Below are positions 8,012 to 16,512 of a DNA stretch of 64,000 nucleotides, piece by piece. Every line of letters begins with the position of its first letter. The first letter of the stretch is position 1. A model generated the notes under the pieces. The model was not told where the DNA came from. It was given only the letters and a program-made list of their open reading frames with translations, and searched no databases. The stretch is from Gynuella sunshinyii YC6258. Lineage in GTDB: Bacteria > Pseudomonadota > Gammaproteobacteria > Pseudomonadales > Natronospirillaceae. The DNA lies in contig NZ_CP007142.1 in assembly GCF_000940805.1 (NCBI RefSeq), forward strand, positions 3,386,593 to 3,450,592. Direction: 5' to 3'. The position numbers and the translations under genes were made by a program.

Positions 8012-9039
8012 AAAAAGTTTTGTTGTCTTTTGTTGCGTTGTTAATTACCGGATCAGTTTTTATGGCTGGTGCGGTCATTTATTTTGCAAATGAACTGAAT
8101 CTGCCCATTCAACTCCAGCAAGAGCGAGTGATTCAGGTTGCTCGTGGGAGCAGTTTGTCAAAAGTCATTTATCAGCTGGCAGCTGATGACATTGTTGTTC
8201 ACCCCAGACCGCTCATTTTTTATGCGCGCTATAATCATCTCACCAATATCAAGGCTGGAGAATTCCTGGTGACTCCGGGCATGACCAATGTCGAATTATT
8301 GCATCATTTTGTAAGTGGTGAGGTCATTAATTATCGAGTTACACTGGTGGAAGGCAAAACGTTCAAGGATTATCTGAGTTTATTGCAAGCACAAGATAAG
8401 CTAGAGCATAAAACAGTTGGATTGACTCCCGAGGAGGTCTCGAAAAAGATTGGGCTGACTCAGTTTTATGAAGGCTGGTTTGCGCCAGAGACATATACTT
8501 ATCAACATGGTATGTCGGATCTGGATATTCTCCAGATGGCATATGAGCGTCAGCAAAAGCTGCTGGCAGAGGCCTGGGCGCAAAAGAAAGATGGTATTCC
8601 TGTGAAGTCTCCCTATGAGGCGCTGATAATGGCCTCGCTGATAGAAAAGGAGACCGGCGCTGTTCATGAACGACCACTGATCTCCGGTGTGTTGTCGCGT
8701 CGTTTGCAGAAAGGTATGCGTTTACAGTCTGATCCTACAACGATTTATGGTATGGGGGATCGATATAAAGGCAATTTACGACTTAAGGATCTGCAAGAGG
8801 ATAACCCTTACAACACCTATAGAATCAAAGGATTGCCACCTACGCCTATAGCCAATCCCGGTTGGGATGCAATTTTGTCGGCAGTGCAGCCGGCAGATGG
8901 CAAAGCTCTTTATTTTGTTGCTAAAGGTGATGGAACTCATCAGTTTTCTGATACATTGGTTGAGCACAATGAGGCTGTTCGCAAATATCAGATATTTAAG
9001 CGACGTAAAGACTATCAATCAGCACCAGGTCAGAATTAA
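8005..9039 (+). CDS. mltG: Endolytic peptidoglycan transglycosylase MltG
   Basis: Inner-membrane YceG-like lytic transglycosylase that cuts nascent glycan strands and helps set strand length. A membrane anchor lies at about residues 5-28, then a LysM-like region, then the catalytic domain with Glu214 in ASLIEKETG (equivalent to E. coli Glu218). LQSDPTTIYG and GLPPTPIANPG are family signatures. 344 aa. It is translationally coupled to pabC (seven-base overlap) and tmk (TAATG). Confidence 0.95.
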   Translation: MLKKVLLSFVALLITGSVFMAGAVIYFANELNLPIQLQQERVIQVARGSSLSKVIYQLAADDIVVHPRPLIFYARYNHLTNIKAGEFLVTPGMTNVELLHHFVSGEVINYRVTLVEGKTFKDYLSLLQAQDKLEHKTVGLTPEEVSKKIGLTQFYEGWFAPETYTYQHGMSDLDILQMAYERQQKLLAEAWAQKKDGIPVKSPYEALIMASLIEKETGAVHERPLISGVLSRRLQKGMRLQSDPTTIYGMGDRYKGNLRLKDLQEDNPYNTYRIKGLPPTPIANPGWDAILSAVQPADGKALYFVAKGDGTHQFSDTLVEHNEAVRKYQIFKRRKDYQSAPGQN

Positions 9040-9668
9040 TGACAACAGCACAGTTTATTACGCTGGAGGGCGTTGAAGGGGTTGGTAAAAGTACTAATCT
9101 GGAGTTTATATGCAGCTGGCTGACTGGTCATAATATTGACTATATTGTCACCCGGGAGCCGGGTGGTACACCCTTGGCTGAAGAGCTTAGAAATATGGTT
9201 TTATCGCATCGTGATGAAATGGTCGATGCCCAGGCCGAATTATTGATGGTATTTGCAGCAAGAGCTCAGCATCTGAACACGTTTATTAAGCCACACCTGG
9301 CTAAAGGAACATGGGTAATATCCGATCGCTTCACTGATGCGTCTTTTGCCTATCAGGGGGCCGGTAGGGGGATATCTATTCAGGACATTCTGTCCCTCGA
9401 GCAGTTGGTCCAAAAGGGGTTTCAACCTGACTTAACGATTTACCTGGATTGTCCTCCTGAGATTGGGCTTGCGAGGGCTTGTCAGCGCGCAGAGCTCGAT
9501 AGAATAGAGCGAGAGGATATTGCTTTTTTTGAGCGTGTGCGGGCTGCTTATCTGGAAAGAGCGGCAGAGTATCCGGATCGTTTCGAAATAGTCGATGCAT
9601 CTGTGGATTTGCCGCAGGTTCAGGGTCAGATTAGCCACTTGTTGCAAAGAAGATACGGTTCGCATTGA
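9039..9668 (+). CDS. tmk: Thymidylate kinase
   Basis: Phosphorylates dTMP to dTDP for DNA synthesis. The P-loop GVEGVGKST lies at residues 11-19, the substrate-binding TREPGGTPLAEELR at about 38-51, and the DR motif in ISDRFTDASFAYQGAGRG. Basic residues in the LID segment (about 147-155) fit the E. coli-type enzyme. 209 aa. It overlaps mltG by one base and holB by one base, in the standard mltG-tmk-holB order. Confidence 0.96.
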   Translation: MTTAQFITLEGVEGVGKSTNLEFICSWLTGHNIDYIVTREPGGTPLAEELRNMVLSHRDEMVDAQAELLMVFAARAQHLNTFIKPHLAKGTWVISDRFTDASFAYQGAGRGISIQDILSLEQLVQKGFQPDLTIYLDCPPEIGLARACQRAELDRIEREDIAFFERVRAAYLERAAEYPDRFEIVDASVDLPQVQGQISHLLQRRYGSH

Positions 9669-10648
9669 TGGAATTCCCTTTATGGTTTGAACCTGTTTAT
9701 CGAGCCCAATTGCAGAGGTTCACGCAGCAAAAATTACCTCATGCGATACTTCTGAGTGGTGGCCGTGAAAGTGGTGCTGAAATATTGGCAGACCGGTTGG
9801 CCGAAAGAATATTGTGCCAACGGGACAGTCAGTTTTCATGTGGTCAATGCAAGTCTTGCTTGTTGGTGGGGGCTGGAAGTCACCCTGACTACCTCTCTGT
9901 CAGAGTGGATGAGGGGGCTTCACAGATAAAAGTTGACCGAATTCGTACGTTGATTGAGTTTTCTCAGGCAACCGCTCAGGTGGGGCGGTATAAGGTCATT
10001 GTGATTCATGAATGCCATAAAATGAATCTGGCTTCTGCTAATGCACTGCTTAAAGTGCTGGAAGAGCCGCCATCGAACACTTTCCTGATACTGCAGACTG
10101 ATTCTGCGGAAATGTTGTTGCCGACTATTCGTAGTCGTTGCTCCGTAGTGCCTGTGCCCGTCGCCAGTAAAGAGCAAGCCGCAGAATGGTTGCACCAAAA
10201 TAACTTTGCTGATGATCATGCGGAGTTGTTGCTGGAAATTTGCTCGCATAATCCATTTAGGGTTCTACGACTGAAGCAACAGGATGCATTTACCGTTCGT
10301 GAGGCAATGGTCAATGGTTTGAATCAGTTGGCGAAAGGGGTGGTATCACCTGTGGAGTTGGCCCGCAGCTGGTCAAAATTCAACGGTGAAGTTCTTTATG
10401 ACTGGCTTAATCTATGGGTTGTCCAATTAAGCTGCTTTGTTGGTTCTGGCGGTCATCGTCCAATTATGGACCCAGATATGGCAAAGTTTCTTAAATACAC
10501 CGCGAAAAAAGCGGATGCTCCAAGCATCTTTGCATTTGCAGACTATATTTTAGAATGTGTTTCGGTATTTAGATCACAACAAAACCTTAACCTGCAATTG
10601 ATGGTTGAGAATACTCTTATACGGTGGCACGATCTTTTAACTGCTTGA
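9668..10648 (+). CDS. holB: DNA polymerase III subunit delta'
   Basis: Clamp-loader subunit of DNA polymerase III. An AAA+ fold with a degenerate P-loop (LLSGGRESGAE) is expected for delta', which does not hydrolyse ATP. A zinc module of four cysteines (Cys50, 58, 61, 64) matches E. coli spacing almost exactly. HKMNLASANALLKVLEEPP and the SRC motif are typical. 326 aa from ATG 9668, which overlaps the tmk stop as TGATG. Confidence 0.95.
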   Translation: MEFPLWFEPVYRAQLQRFTQQKLPHAILLSGGRESGAEILADRLAERILCQRDSQFSCGQCKSCLLVGAGSHPDYLSVRVDEGASQIKVDRIRTLIEFSQATAQVGRYKVIVIHECHKMNLASANALLKVLEEPPSNTFLILQTDSAEMLLPTIRSRCSVVPVPVASKEQAAEWLHQNNFADDHAELLLEICSHNPFRVLRLKQQDAFTVREAMVNGLNQLAKGVVSPVELARSWSKFNGEVLYDWLNLWVVQLSCFVGSGGHRPIMDPDMAKFLKYTAKKADAPSIFAFADYILECVSVFRSQQNLNLQLMVENTLIRWHDLLTA

Positions 10649-10666
10649 TTATATGGTAAGAATTGA

Positions 10667-11014
10667 ATGAATATTCCGGGTGCGCGAAGTGGTATTTTAT
10701 CTCTGACGATGAAAGATAAGGCGGTTTTGTACGCAGCCTATATGCCTTTTATTATCGGAGGGGGGCTATTCATTGCCACGAATAAGAAGTTTAGTCTGGG
10801 AGATGATGTCTTTCTGTTGCTCAATCTGATGGAAGAGCCGGAAAAAATACCTGTTGCAGGTAAGGTGATTTGGATTACTCCGCGTGGAGCGCAGGGAAAC
10901 AGGGCGACAGGTATTGGAGTTCAGTTTGATAAAAAAAGTTCGTTGGCGAAAGATAAGATTGAAACTTACCTCGCAGGCGCGTTAAGCTCGGAGAAGCCGA
11001 CTCATACGATGTAA
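10667..11014 (+). CDS. pilZ: Type IV pilus PilZ protein
   Basis: Single PilZ domain (115 aa) nearly collinear with Pseudomonas aeruginosa PilZ, needed there for type IV pilus assembly through contacts with PilB and FimX. Matching segments include GILSLTMKDKAVLYAAYMPF, the EEPEKIPVAGKV block and the C-terminal KPTHTM. The RxxxR arm that binds c-di-GMP in other PilZ proteins is absent, as in P. aeruginosa PilZ. It follows holB as in Pseudomonas, but the tatD often found next is missing. Confidence 0.93.
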   Translation: MNIPGARSGILSLTMKDKAVLYAAYMPFIIGGGLFIATNKKFSLGDDVFLLLNLMEEPEKIPVAGKVIWITPRGAQGNRATGIGVQFDKKSSLAKDKIETYLAGALSSEKPTHTM

Positions 11015-11158
11015 GCAAGAGTGTACAATCGTATTGGTTTCTGAAAGAGTTTGCGATCAGCTCATGAAATACGGTTGTCTTGTTGATGGATAATAGCGGT
11101 CGTTATCCGTAGAGTTGGCTGGTGGTAAATACATTCACAGCTAGCGTGGAAAGAGGAC

Positions 11159-11758
11159 ATGCTAACACCTAATGTAAAAGCCCAGACCAACGACCCCAGA
11201 GAGTTTCAGCTTCTAAATACGGCTCTCAATCTGTTTATTCGTGTTGGAATTGAAAAAGTGAATCTCCAGCACATCATTAAGTCTGCTGCTCAAAGTAAAA
11301 GCACCTTCTACCGTTTTTTTGAGTCAAAAAATGATCTGATGGCCAGCTTATTGCTGGCGAATGAAATGGAGCTATCAGATCTTCTAAATACTCATTCTGA
11401 TCCTAGAAAGCTCATTGATGCTTATATCCGTTTTCGACTCCAAAGTTTTGATAAATACATTGTTATCACTGAGATCGAACGGTTACTCGAGGAGCAGGGG
11501 TGTCAATTAGAAAGATTTTTAGCATGGAAGAGGCTTCGTAGTGTTCAGGTCGATATGATCAGCCGGACGTTGTCCAGTCAGAAATTGGATAAGCGGGGAG
11601 GTGAGAGTCCACGCTATTATTATGCGCTGATATGGGCTCTGATTCATGGTACTTCACACTTGTCCCATAATGCTTTCTTTCATCAGCTGGTCGAGGATCG
11701 CCGCGGGTTTACCAGGTTTTTGTCAGATGCAACGAACGGTATGTTTGGTAATTTATGA
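11159..11758 (+). CDS. TetR/AcrR family transcriptional regulator
   Basis: 199 aa. The N-terminal helix-turn-helix spans about residues 18-62, with the recognition-helix region AAQSKSTFYRFFESKNDLMAS typical of TetR proteins. The C-terminal ligand domain is not assigned to a subgroup. It does not resemble PsrA. It overlaps the DUF1285 gene by four bases (ATGA), so the two are probably co-expressed. A 144-base gap upstream, with no strong promoter match, separates it from pilZ. Confidence 0.85.
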   Translation: MLTPNVKAQTNDPREFQLLNTALNLFIRVGIEKVNLQHIIKSAAQSKSTFYRFFESKNDLMASLLLANEMELSDLLNTHSDPRKLIDAYIRFRLQSFDKYIVITEIERLLEEQGCQLERFLAWKRLRSVQVDMISRTLSSQKLDKRGGESPRYYYALIWALIHGTSHLSHNAFFHQLVEDRRGFTRFLSDATNGMFGNL

Positions 11759-12294
11759 AACTTGACGATATTGCCACTCATCTCGCAGATCATAAGGTGC
11801 CGCCTGTGCATTTATGGCATCCAAGACATTGTGGTGAAATAGACATTCGTATCGATCGCAATGGACGTTGGTTCCACGAAGGAGAAGAGATACTGCGTGT
11901 TGCTTTGGTCAGGTTATTTTCGTCTGTTCTATGGAACGAGAATGGGGATTTTTATCTTAAGACTCCGGTAGAACAAATGAAAATCCAGGTTGAGTTGGAG
12001 CCTATTCTTATTGTCGATGCTGAAGAGCGTGCAGATGGCTGGCATTTCCGGACTCAGTTTGATGAGGACATTCGATTGGGAGCTGAACACCCTTTGGAGA
12101 TGTGCGAGCGTAACGGGGAACAATATCCGCGGATTAAGGTTCGATATGATCTGTGGGGAATGCTGGAACGTAATTTGTTTTATCAGTTGATTGATCTTGC
12201 GCTATCCGTTGATTCAGAGGATGGTCATCTCACTGAATTGTTTTTGGTTCATGGTGACGATAAGTGGAGTCTGGGTTCTTTCGAGAACACCTGA
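11755..12294 (+). CDS. DUF1285 domain-containing protein
   Basis: 179 aa soluble protein. The family-typical segment is CGEIDIRIDRNGRWFHEGEEI near the N-terminus, followed by RLFSSVLW and a beta-rich remainder. Family members have a small two-domain beta fold; I know of no established function. It is coupled to the upstream TetR gene by a four-base overlap, which suggests they act together, but this is inference. A 135-base gap to the diguanylate cyclase gene shows no clear terminator. Confidence 0.85.
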   Translation: MKLDDIATHLADHKVPPVHLWHPRHCGEIDIRIDRNGRWFHEGEEILRVALVRLFSSVLWNENGDFYLKTPVEQMKIQVELEPILIVDAEERADGWHFRTQFDEDIRLGAEHPLEMCERNGEQYPRIKVRYDLWGMLERNLFYQLIDLALSVDSEDGHLTELFLVHGDDKWSLGSFENT

Positions 12295-12429
12295 TTATTT
12301 GACGTGAACATATATTGATTAAGATGGCCAGTACTGGGTGCCTGGTAATGCATCATGGTTGGTTCGGTATTCCTGATATTAGGTGTACAGACGCTCTATT
12401 TGAATTTTTGCAGTATTTAGAGGCTCACT

Positions 12430-13467
12430 ATGATCGTTAGTTTAGAGCAGAGTCAGCAGCATCGCAGGGATGTTTTGAGGCTGCTGCTATGGATTACTTT
12501 TATCGGCGGCTGCCTGTTCAGTGCTGTGAATGTTATCCGCGGGTTATGGTGGTTGGCGGGTCTGGAGATTGTCTACGGTTTGTTCTCCCTGGCGTTGATC
12601 AGAATTATCCGAACAACGGCTCATATTCGGGTATGGACTCTGGCTTATCTGATTCCCTTCTTCAGCATCATGATGTATGCATTGTATATTCCCAATACGT
12701 CATCGAGCACATTTGTCTGGATTTTGACGATACCTGTTCTCAGTTATCTCTTGTTGGGGCGTAAGGTTGGATTCTGGTCTTCACTGGTTTTTGTAGTTGT
12801 AGGCATCGTGATATATCACTTTCGATTTATGACTGGCGATTTCCCTTTGAATGTGGCGACGACTCTGAATATTACGTTGAGCTCCATCGCGATGATGAGT
12901 TTTGCCCACATATACGAACGTAATCGGGAAATGAATGAGGAACGTTTGCTTGATCTGGCGGGAACGGACCGGTTGACCGGTCTGGCTAATCGTATGAAGC
13001 TGGTGGAATCCTTTGCCCGGTTAAGTGCGCTTGCCAGTCGCAATCAGGTCCCATTGGCAGTTGCATTGGTTGATCTTGATTTCTTCAAAAGAATAAATGA
13101 TCAGTATGGTCATGGGGTTGGGGATGAAACACTTTGTCATTCAGCTGAGCTACTTAAATCCGGGACCAAAACGACTGATATGTTAGCCAGGCTCGGCGGT
13201 GAGGAGTTCGCTCTGATAATGCTGTCTGCCACTGGCTTGAATGCAGTTGATCATCTTGAAGAAATCCGGCAATTGTTTCATAAGCATCCAATGTGGGTGA
13301 GTGGTCAAAAGATTCCAATAACGTTTAGTGCCGGTGTTGCAGAACTCAATGTGGATGGGGTCGATCTCGATACTTTGCTGTCTAAGGCCGATGGTCGGTT
13401 ATATCTGGCTAAACGCAGTGGTCGGGATTGTGTTGTATCGGTTGATGAAGTTTACGCAGGCAGTTGA
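12430..13467 (+). CDS. Membrane-bound GGDEF diguanylate cyclase
   Basis: 345 aa. About five or six membrane helices (residues 17-160) are followed by a short linker and a GGDEF domain. The active site is GGEEF at 256-260 with the metal/substrate segment DLDFFKRINDQYGHGVGD at 215-232, so it should make c-di-GMP. The inhibitory I-site, normally RxxD six residues upstream, reads KTTD (247-250), so product inhibition may be weak. The sensory input of the membrane part is unknown. A monocistronic layout is likely: gaps lie on both sides, with a hairpin at the 3' end. Confidence 0.92.
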   Translation: MIVSLEQSQQHRRDVLRLLLWITFIGGCLFSAVNVIRGLWWLAGLEIVYGLFSLALIRIIRTTAHIRVWTLAYLIPFFSIMMYALYIPNTSSSTFVWILTIPVLSYLLLGRKVGFWSSLVFVVVGIVIYHFRFMTGDFPLNVATTLNITLSSIAMMSFAHIYERNREMNEERLLDLAGTDRLTGLANRMKLVESFARLSALASRNQVPLAVALVDLDFFKRINDQYGHGVGDETLCHSAELLKSGTKTTDMLARLGGEEFALIMLSATGLNAVDHLEEIRQLFHKHPMWVSGQKIPITFSAGVAELNVDGVDLDTLLSKADGRLYLAKRSGRDCVVSVDEVYAGS

Positions 13468-13485
13468 ATAGATCGCAACTGCCTG
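13457..13485 (+). terminator. Hairpin overlapping the diguanylate cyclase stop codon
   Basis: Inverted repeat CAGGCAGTT / AACTGCCTG (9 bp, 11-base loop) spanning the stop codon. The following T-run is poor, so termination is uncertain; it may also serve the convergent antiporter gene. Confidence 0.45.
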
Positions 13486-13506
13486 TTCTGTAAGTCTCCG
13501 GATAAC

Positions 13507-14676
13507 CTAGTCTCTTCTCAAACTTTCTTTGACTGCGATTGGGTTCGGGAAGTTAAAGATTACGATGTAGCTGGAAAGTGCGAACGTGATGATTGCGGTG
13601 GCCTGAATCAGCAAAGAAGCCTTCTCGCCGATTAACAAAGAGGAGGTGGCAATATATGCGATCAGGATCGAAAACTCACTGTTTTGCCCTAATCTGAATC
13701 CAACATCCCAGGCCAGTTTGGAGTTTTCGCTTTGTTTTCCAAGTAATAAACGGAATGCCACAGGTTTTAAGCCCAGATAAAGCAAGGCCAGTGTCATAGC
13801 CGGGATCATGACATCGCTGAGCAGAGAAAAATCAAATGAAGCACCGATGGAAAAGAAGAACAGGATAAGGAAAAAATCCCGCAATGGTTTGAGGCTGGAT
13901 GCAATATATAGACTGATCGGGCTACTGGCGATACTGACACCTGCAACAAAGGCGCCTATTTCACTCGATAGACCAACGGCTTCGGAAGCGGAAGCCAGAC
14001 CGAGGCACCAGCCGATGGACAATAAAAATATGTATTCCTGAAAACGATCAAATTTTTGCAGTAACGGCAGAAAAATAAATCGTACTATAAGCCATGCCCC
14101 CGCAATCAAAAGCGGTAGAGATATCAAGGTAACCAGATAGTCAAAAACGTCCTGATTGCCTTTGCTGACACCTCCCAGCCCCAGTAGTACGATGATAGCA
14201 ATCATATCCTGCAACAATAGCAGTCCCACCATCAGTTCTCCGGTATGGCGATGATGCAGTACGGTAGTCGGCAATAATTTGATGCCGATAATCGTACTGG
14301 AGAACATCATAGCCAGTCCGACAATCAGACTTTCAGTAGTTGAAAATCCGAATGCATAGGTAGCCGCAAATCCGCAGGCAGCAAAAATGATACTGGAGGC
14401 AAGCGCCACAATGACGGCTTTTCTTAAGGTGTGAAGAAGATTCACCGGTTGCATATCCAAGCCGATTAAAAACAATAGAAAGATAATACCGATTTGTGAT
14501 ATCTGAGAGATTGATTCTGAGGTTTCTATCCATCCAGTTCCAAATGGACCAATGACTGCGCCGAGAACGATATATGCAATGAGTAATGGTTGCCGGGTGA
14601 ACAATGCAATTGTTGCAAACAGTGCTGCTCCAGTGAATATCAGAAAGAAAGAAAATACCAGCGTACCTTCATGCAT
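13507..14676 (-). CDS. CPA2 family monovalent cation:proton antiporter
   Basis: Na+/H+ exchanger-fold membrane protein of about 389 aa with around 12 hydrophobic helices. FLIGLDMQPVNLL, LLLLQDMIAI and GAFVAGVSIASS are typical of KefB/YbaL-like CPA2 transporters. The C-terminal TrkA-N (RCK) domain of KefB/KefC is absent, so it is the short form. The ion is not determinable from sequence. I prefer ATG 14676 (MHEGTLVFSFF) over an in-frame TTG at 14736, which would add 20 unmatched residues and lacks a ribosome binding site. Confidence 0.88.
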   Translation of the reverse strand: MHEGTLVFSFFLIFTGAALFATIALFTRQPLLIAYIVLGAVIGPFGTGWIETSESISQISQIGIIFLLFLIGLDMQPVNLLHTLRKAVIVALASSIIFAACGFAATYAFGFSTTESLIVGLAMMFSSTIIGIKLLPTTVLHHRHTGELMVGLLLLQDMIAIIVLLGLGGVSKGNQDVFDYLVTLISLPLLIAGAWLIVRFIFLPLLQKFDRFQEYIFLLSIGWCLGLASASEAVGLSSEIGAFVAGVSIASSPISLYIASSLKPLRDFFLILFFFSIGASFDFSLLSDVMIPAMTLALLYLGLKPVAFRLLLGKQSENSKLAWDVGFRLGQNSEFSILIAYIATSSLLIGEKASLLIQATAIITFALSSYIVIFNFPNPIAVKESLRRD

Positions 14677-14765
14677 GTTTGATGATCCATTAACTTGAAT
14701 TGTAACAAGAGTGCCAAAGGCACTCTCGATAGACAAGGAGTTTAGGTGACAGGATAGAGAAGAAA

Positions 14766-15833
14766 TTAATTTCGATTGGGAAGGATGTCTTTCAGTTTGT
14801 CATGCATGTCGAGAATCATTTTTTCAGTCGTCTGCCAATCGATACAGGCATCTGTTACAGATACACCATATTTGAGCTGGGACAGATCAGATGGAATATT
14901 CTGATTACCAAAATTAATATGACTTTCGATCATCAATCCAACAATAGACTGATTGCCTTCAAGGATTTGATTAACGACATTAGCAGCCACCAATGGTTGC
15001 AAGCTGGCATCTTTGTTGGAGTTTGCGTGACTGCAGTCCACCATGATATTGGGGGCCAGTTTTGCTTTGTCCAACGTGGCTTCACATTGGGCTATACTGA
15101 CAGAGTCGTAGTTGGGCTTGCCATTTCCTCCGCGCAGTACGACATGGCCATATCCGTTACCTTTGGTTTTGATAATTGATACCTGGCCTTCGCCATTGAT
15201 GCCAAGGAAGCTATGTGGACTTGAAACACTTTTCAGTGCATTCACGGCCACATCAAGACCACCGTCTGTGCCGTTTTTGAAACCGACTGCGCAGGATAAA
15301 CCGCTGGCCATTTCCCTGTGAGTCTGAGACTCGGTAGTGCGGGCACCAATGGCAGACCATGAGATCAGGTCCTGAAGGTACTGTGGTGAAATCGGATCCA
15401 GCGCCTCCGTTGAAGTGGGAATGCCCATCTCGGCGAGATCGAGCAGTAACTTTCTGCCAATATGCAGCCCGTCCTGTATTTTGAAGGAGTCATCCATATA
15501 AGGATCATTAATGAGCCCTTTCCAGCCGACGGTGGTTCTGGGTTTTTCGAAATATACGCGCATAACCAGGTAAACGGTGTCTGAAACCTGCTCTGATAAG
15601 CGTTTGAGCCTTTTGGCATAATCGAGGGCGGCGTCAACATCATGAATAGAGCAGGGGCCTATTACCACGAATATCCGGTGATCTTTGCGATCCAGGATGT
15701 TTCTGATGGTTTCGCGGCCGGTTTCGACTGTGTGACGTGCAGCTAGAGTGAGCGGCATTTCTTTATGAAGATCAGATGGAGTAATCAGCACTTCCTGTGA
15801 TTCGACATTTAAGTTATTGATCTTAGTCGGCAT
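14766..15833 (-). CDS. aroF: 3-deoxy-7-phosphoheptulonate synthase, AroF-type
   Basis: First enzyme of the shikimate pathway: condenses phosphoenolpyruvate and erythrose 4-phosphate. Class I DAHP synthase with VIGPCSIHD, EKPRTTVGWKGLINDP, IGARTTESQTHREMASGLS, GFKNGTDGG, MVDCSHANSNKD and YGVSVTDACI. The N-terminal region and STEALDPISPQYL resemble E. coli AroF (tyrosine-sensitive) more than AroG, but the feedback effector is not proven by that. 355 aa from ATG 15833, with AGGA upstream; the frame is open 51 codons further up, without homology. It is divergent from a small membrane protein gene. Confidence 0.93.
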   Translation of the reverse strand: MPTKINNLNVESQEVLITPSDLHKEMPLTLAARHTVETGRETIRNILDRKDHRIFVVIGPCSIHDVDAALDYAKRLKRLSEQVSDTVYLVMRVYFEKPRTTVGWKGLINDPYMDDSFKIQDGLHIGRKLLLDLAEMGIPTSTEALDPISPQYLQDLISWSAIGARTTESQTHREMASGLSCAVGFKNGTDGGLDVAVNALKSVSSPHSFLGINGEGQVSIIKTKGNGYGHVVLRGGNGKPNYDSVSIAQCEATLDKAKLAPNIMVDCSHANSNKDASLQPLVAANVVNQILEGNQSIVGLMIESHINFGNQNIPSDLSQLKYGVSVTDACIDWQTTEKMILDMHDKLKDILPNRN

Positions 15834-15966
15834 GAGGGGTCCTAAATAAGCTAGTGTTAAACAATGTATGTTTGATAATTTGGCAATTATTGCATTTCTC
15901 TTTGTCAATAAAAACATAAAATTTAAATTTAGTTTTTCTTGTAAATATTTCATTACAGAGGTGTGC

Positions 15967-16428
15967 ATGACCAGAAATGCGAACAAGAGTAAAGGTTCTG
16001 ATACAGTTCGCGCGATTGCCGTAATTGCAGGGGTATTTGTTGTGATCGTTTTATTGGTAGTACTTTTTGGTCAGGGGATAATTAGTGGTCCAGACAAAAC
16101 AGTGAGTACTTCCGAAGGATCTTCCACAGGATCGGACAGCCAGGGGGGCAACAACATCAATATTCAATATGCTCATAATATTTGTCAGGCAGAGATTCGC
16201 CGCAAATATAAAGATGAGCTGCAACATCTCAGTTTTGACGCGCGTTCGTCGAGATTCAACGAGAAAGTCAGGATGTTTCGGGTTTTTTATTCAATGGATC
16301 TGATCTCAAATGGCGTACCCATACGCGATACCTGGGCTTACTGTGATGTCTCGGCAGTCACTGGCAAAATTGAAGAAATCCGCCTGAAATCTGAGTCCAA
16401 CCGACTGTTTAATATGTTTGGGAACTGA
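15967..16428 (+). CDS. Membrane-anchored hypothetical protein
   Basis: 153 aa; not recognised. A basic N-terminus is followed by one hydrophobic helix at about residues 14-36, a Ser/Gly-rich linker (about 41-60), and a soluble domain with two cysteines (about 69 and 120) that would lie in the periplasm. The domain has RRKYKDELQHLSFDARSSRF and ends with an alternating charged segment. I start at ATG 15967, preceded by CAGAGG, because the 33 codons upstream are AT-rich and poorly coding. It is divergent from aroF; there is no evidence that they act together. Confidence 0.65.
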   Translation: MTRNANKSKGSDTVRAIAVIAGVFVVIVLLVVLFGQGIISGPDKTVSTSEGSSTGSDSQGGNNINIQYAHNICQAEIRRKYKDELQHLSFDARSSRFNEKVRMFRVFYSMDLISNGVPIRDTWAYCDVSAVTGKIEEIRLKSESNRLFNMFGN

Positions 16429-16512
16429 CTTTGGTTTAACGCCAGTTCCACCTAATCTCCCGGTTTTGGACTCCGAAAGACAAGGTGGTACTGTGGCAGA
16501 TGTTGAAGGGAA

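Noticed and set aside
11159-11758. TetR gene as PsrA
   Set aside because: Its N-terminal region does not resemble PsrA, and it is not linked to the fadBA region.
16421-16455. GGAACTG / CAGTTCC inverted repeat after the membrane-anchored hypothetical gene
   Set aside because: A 7-bp stem with a long loop and no T-run; not convincing as a terminator.
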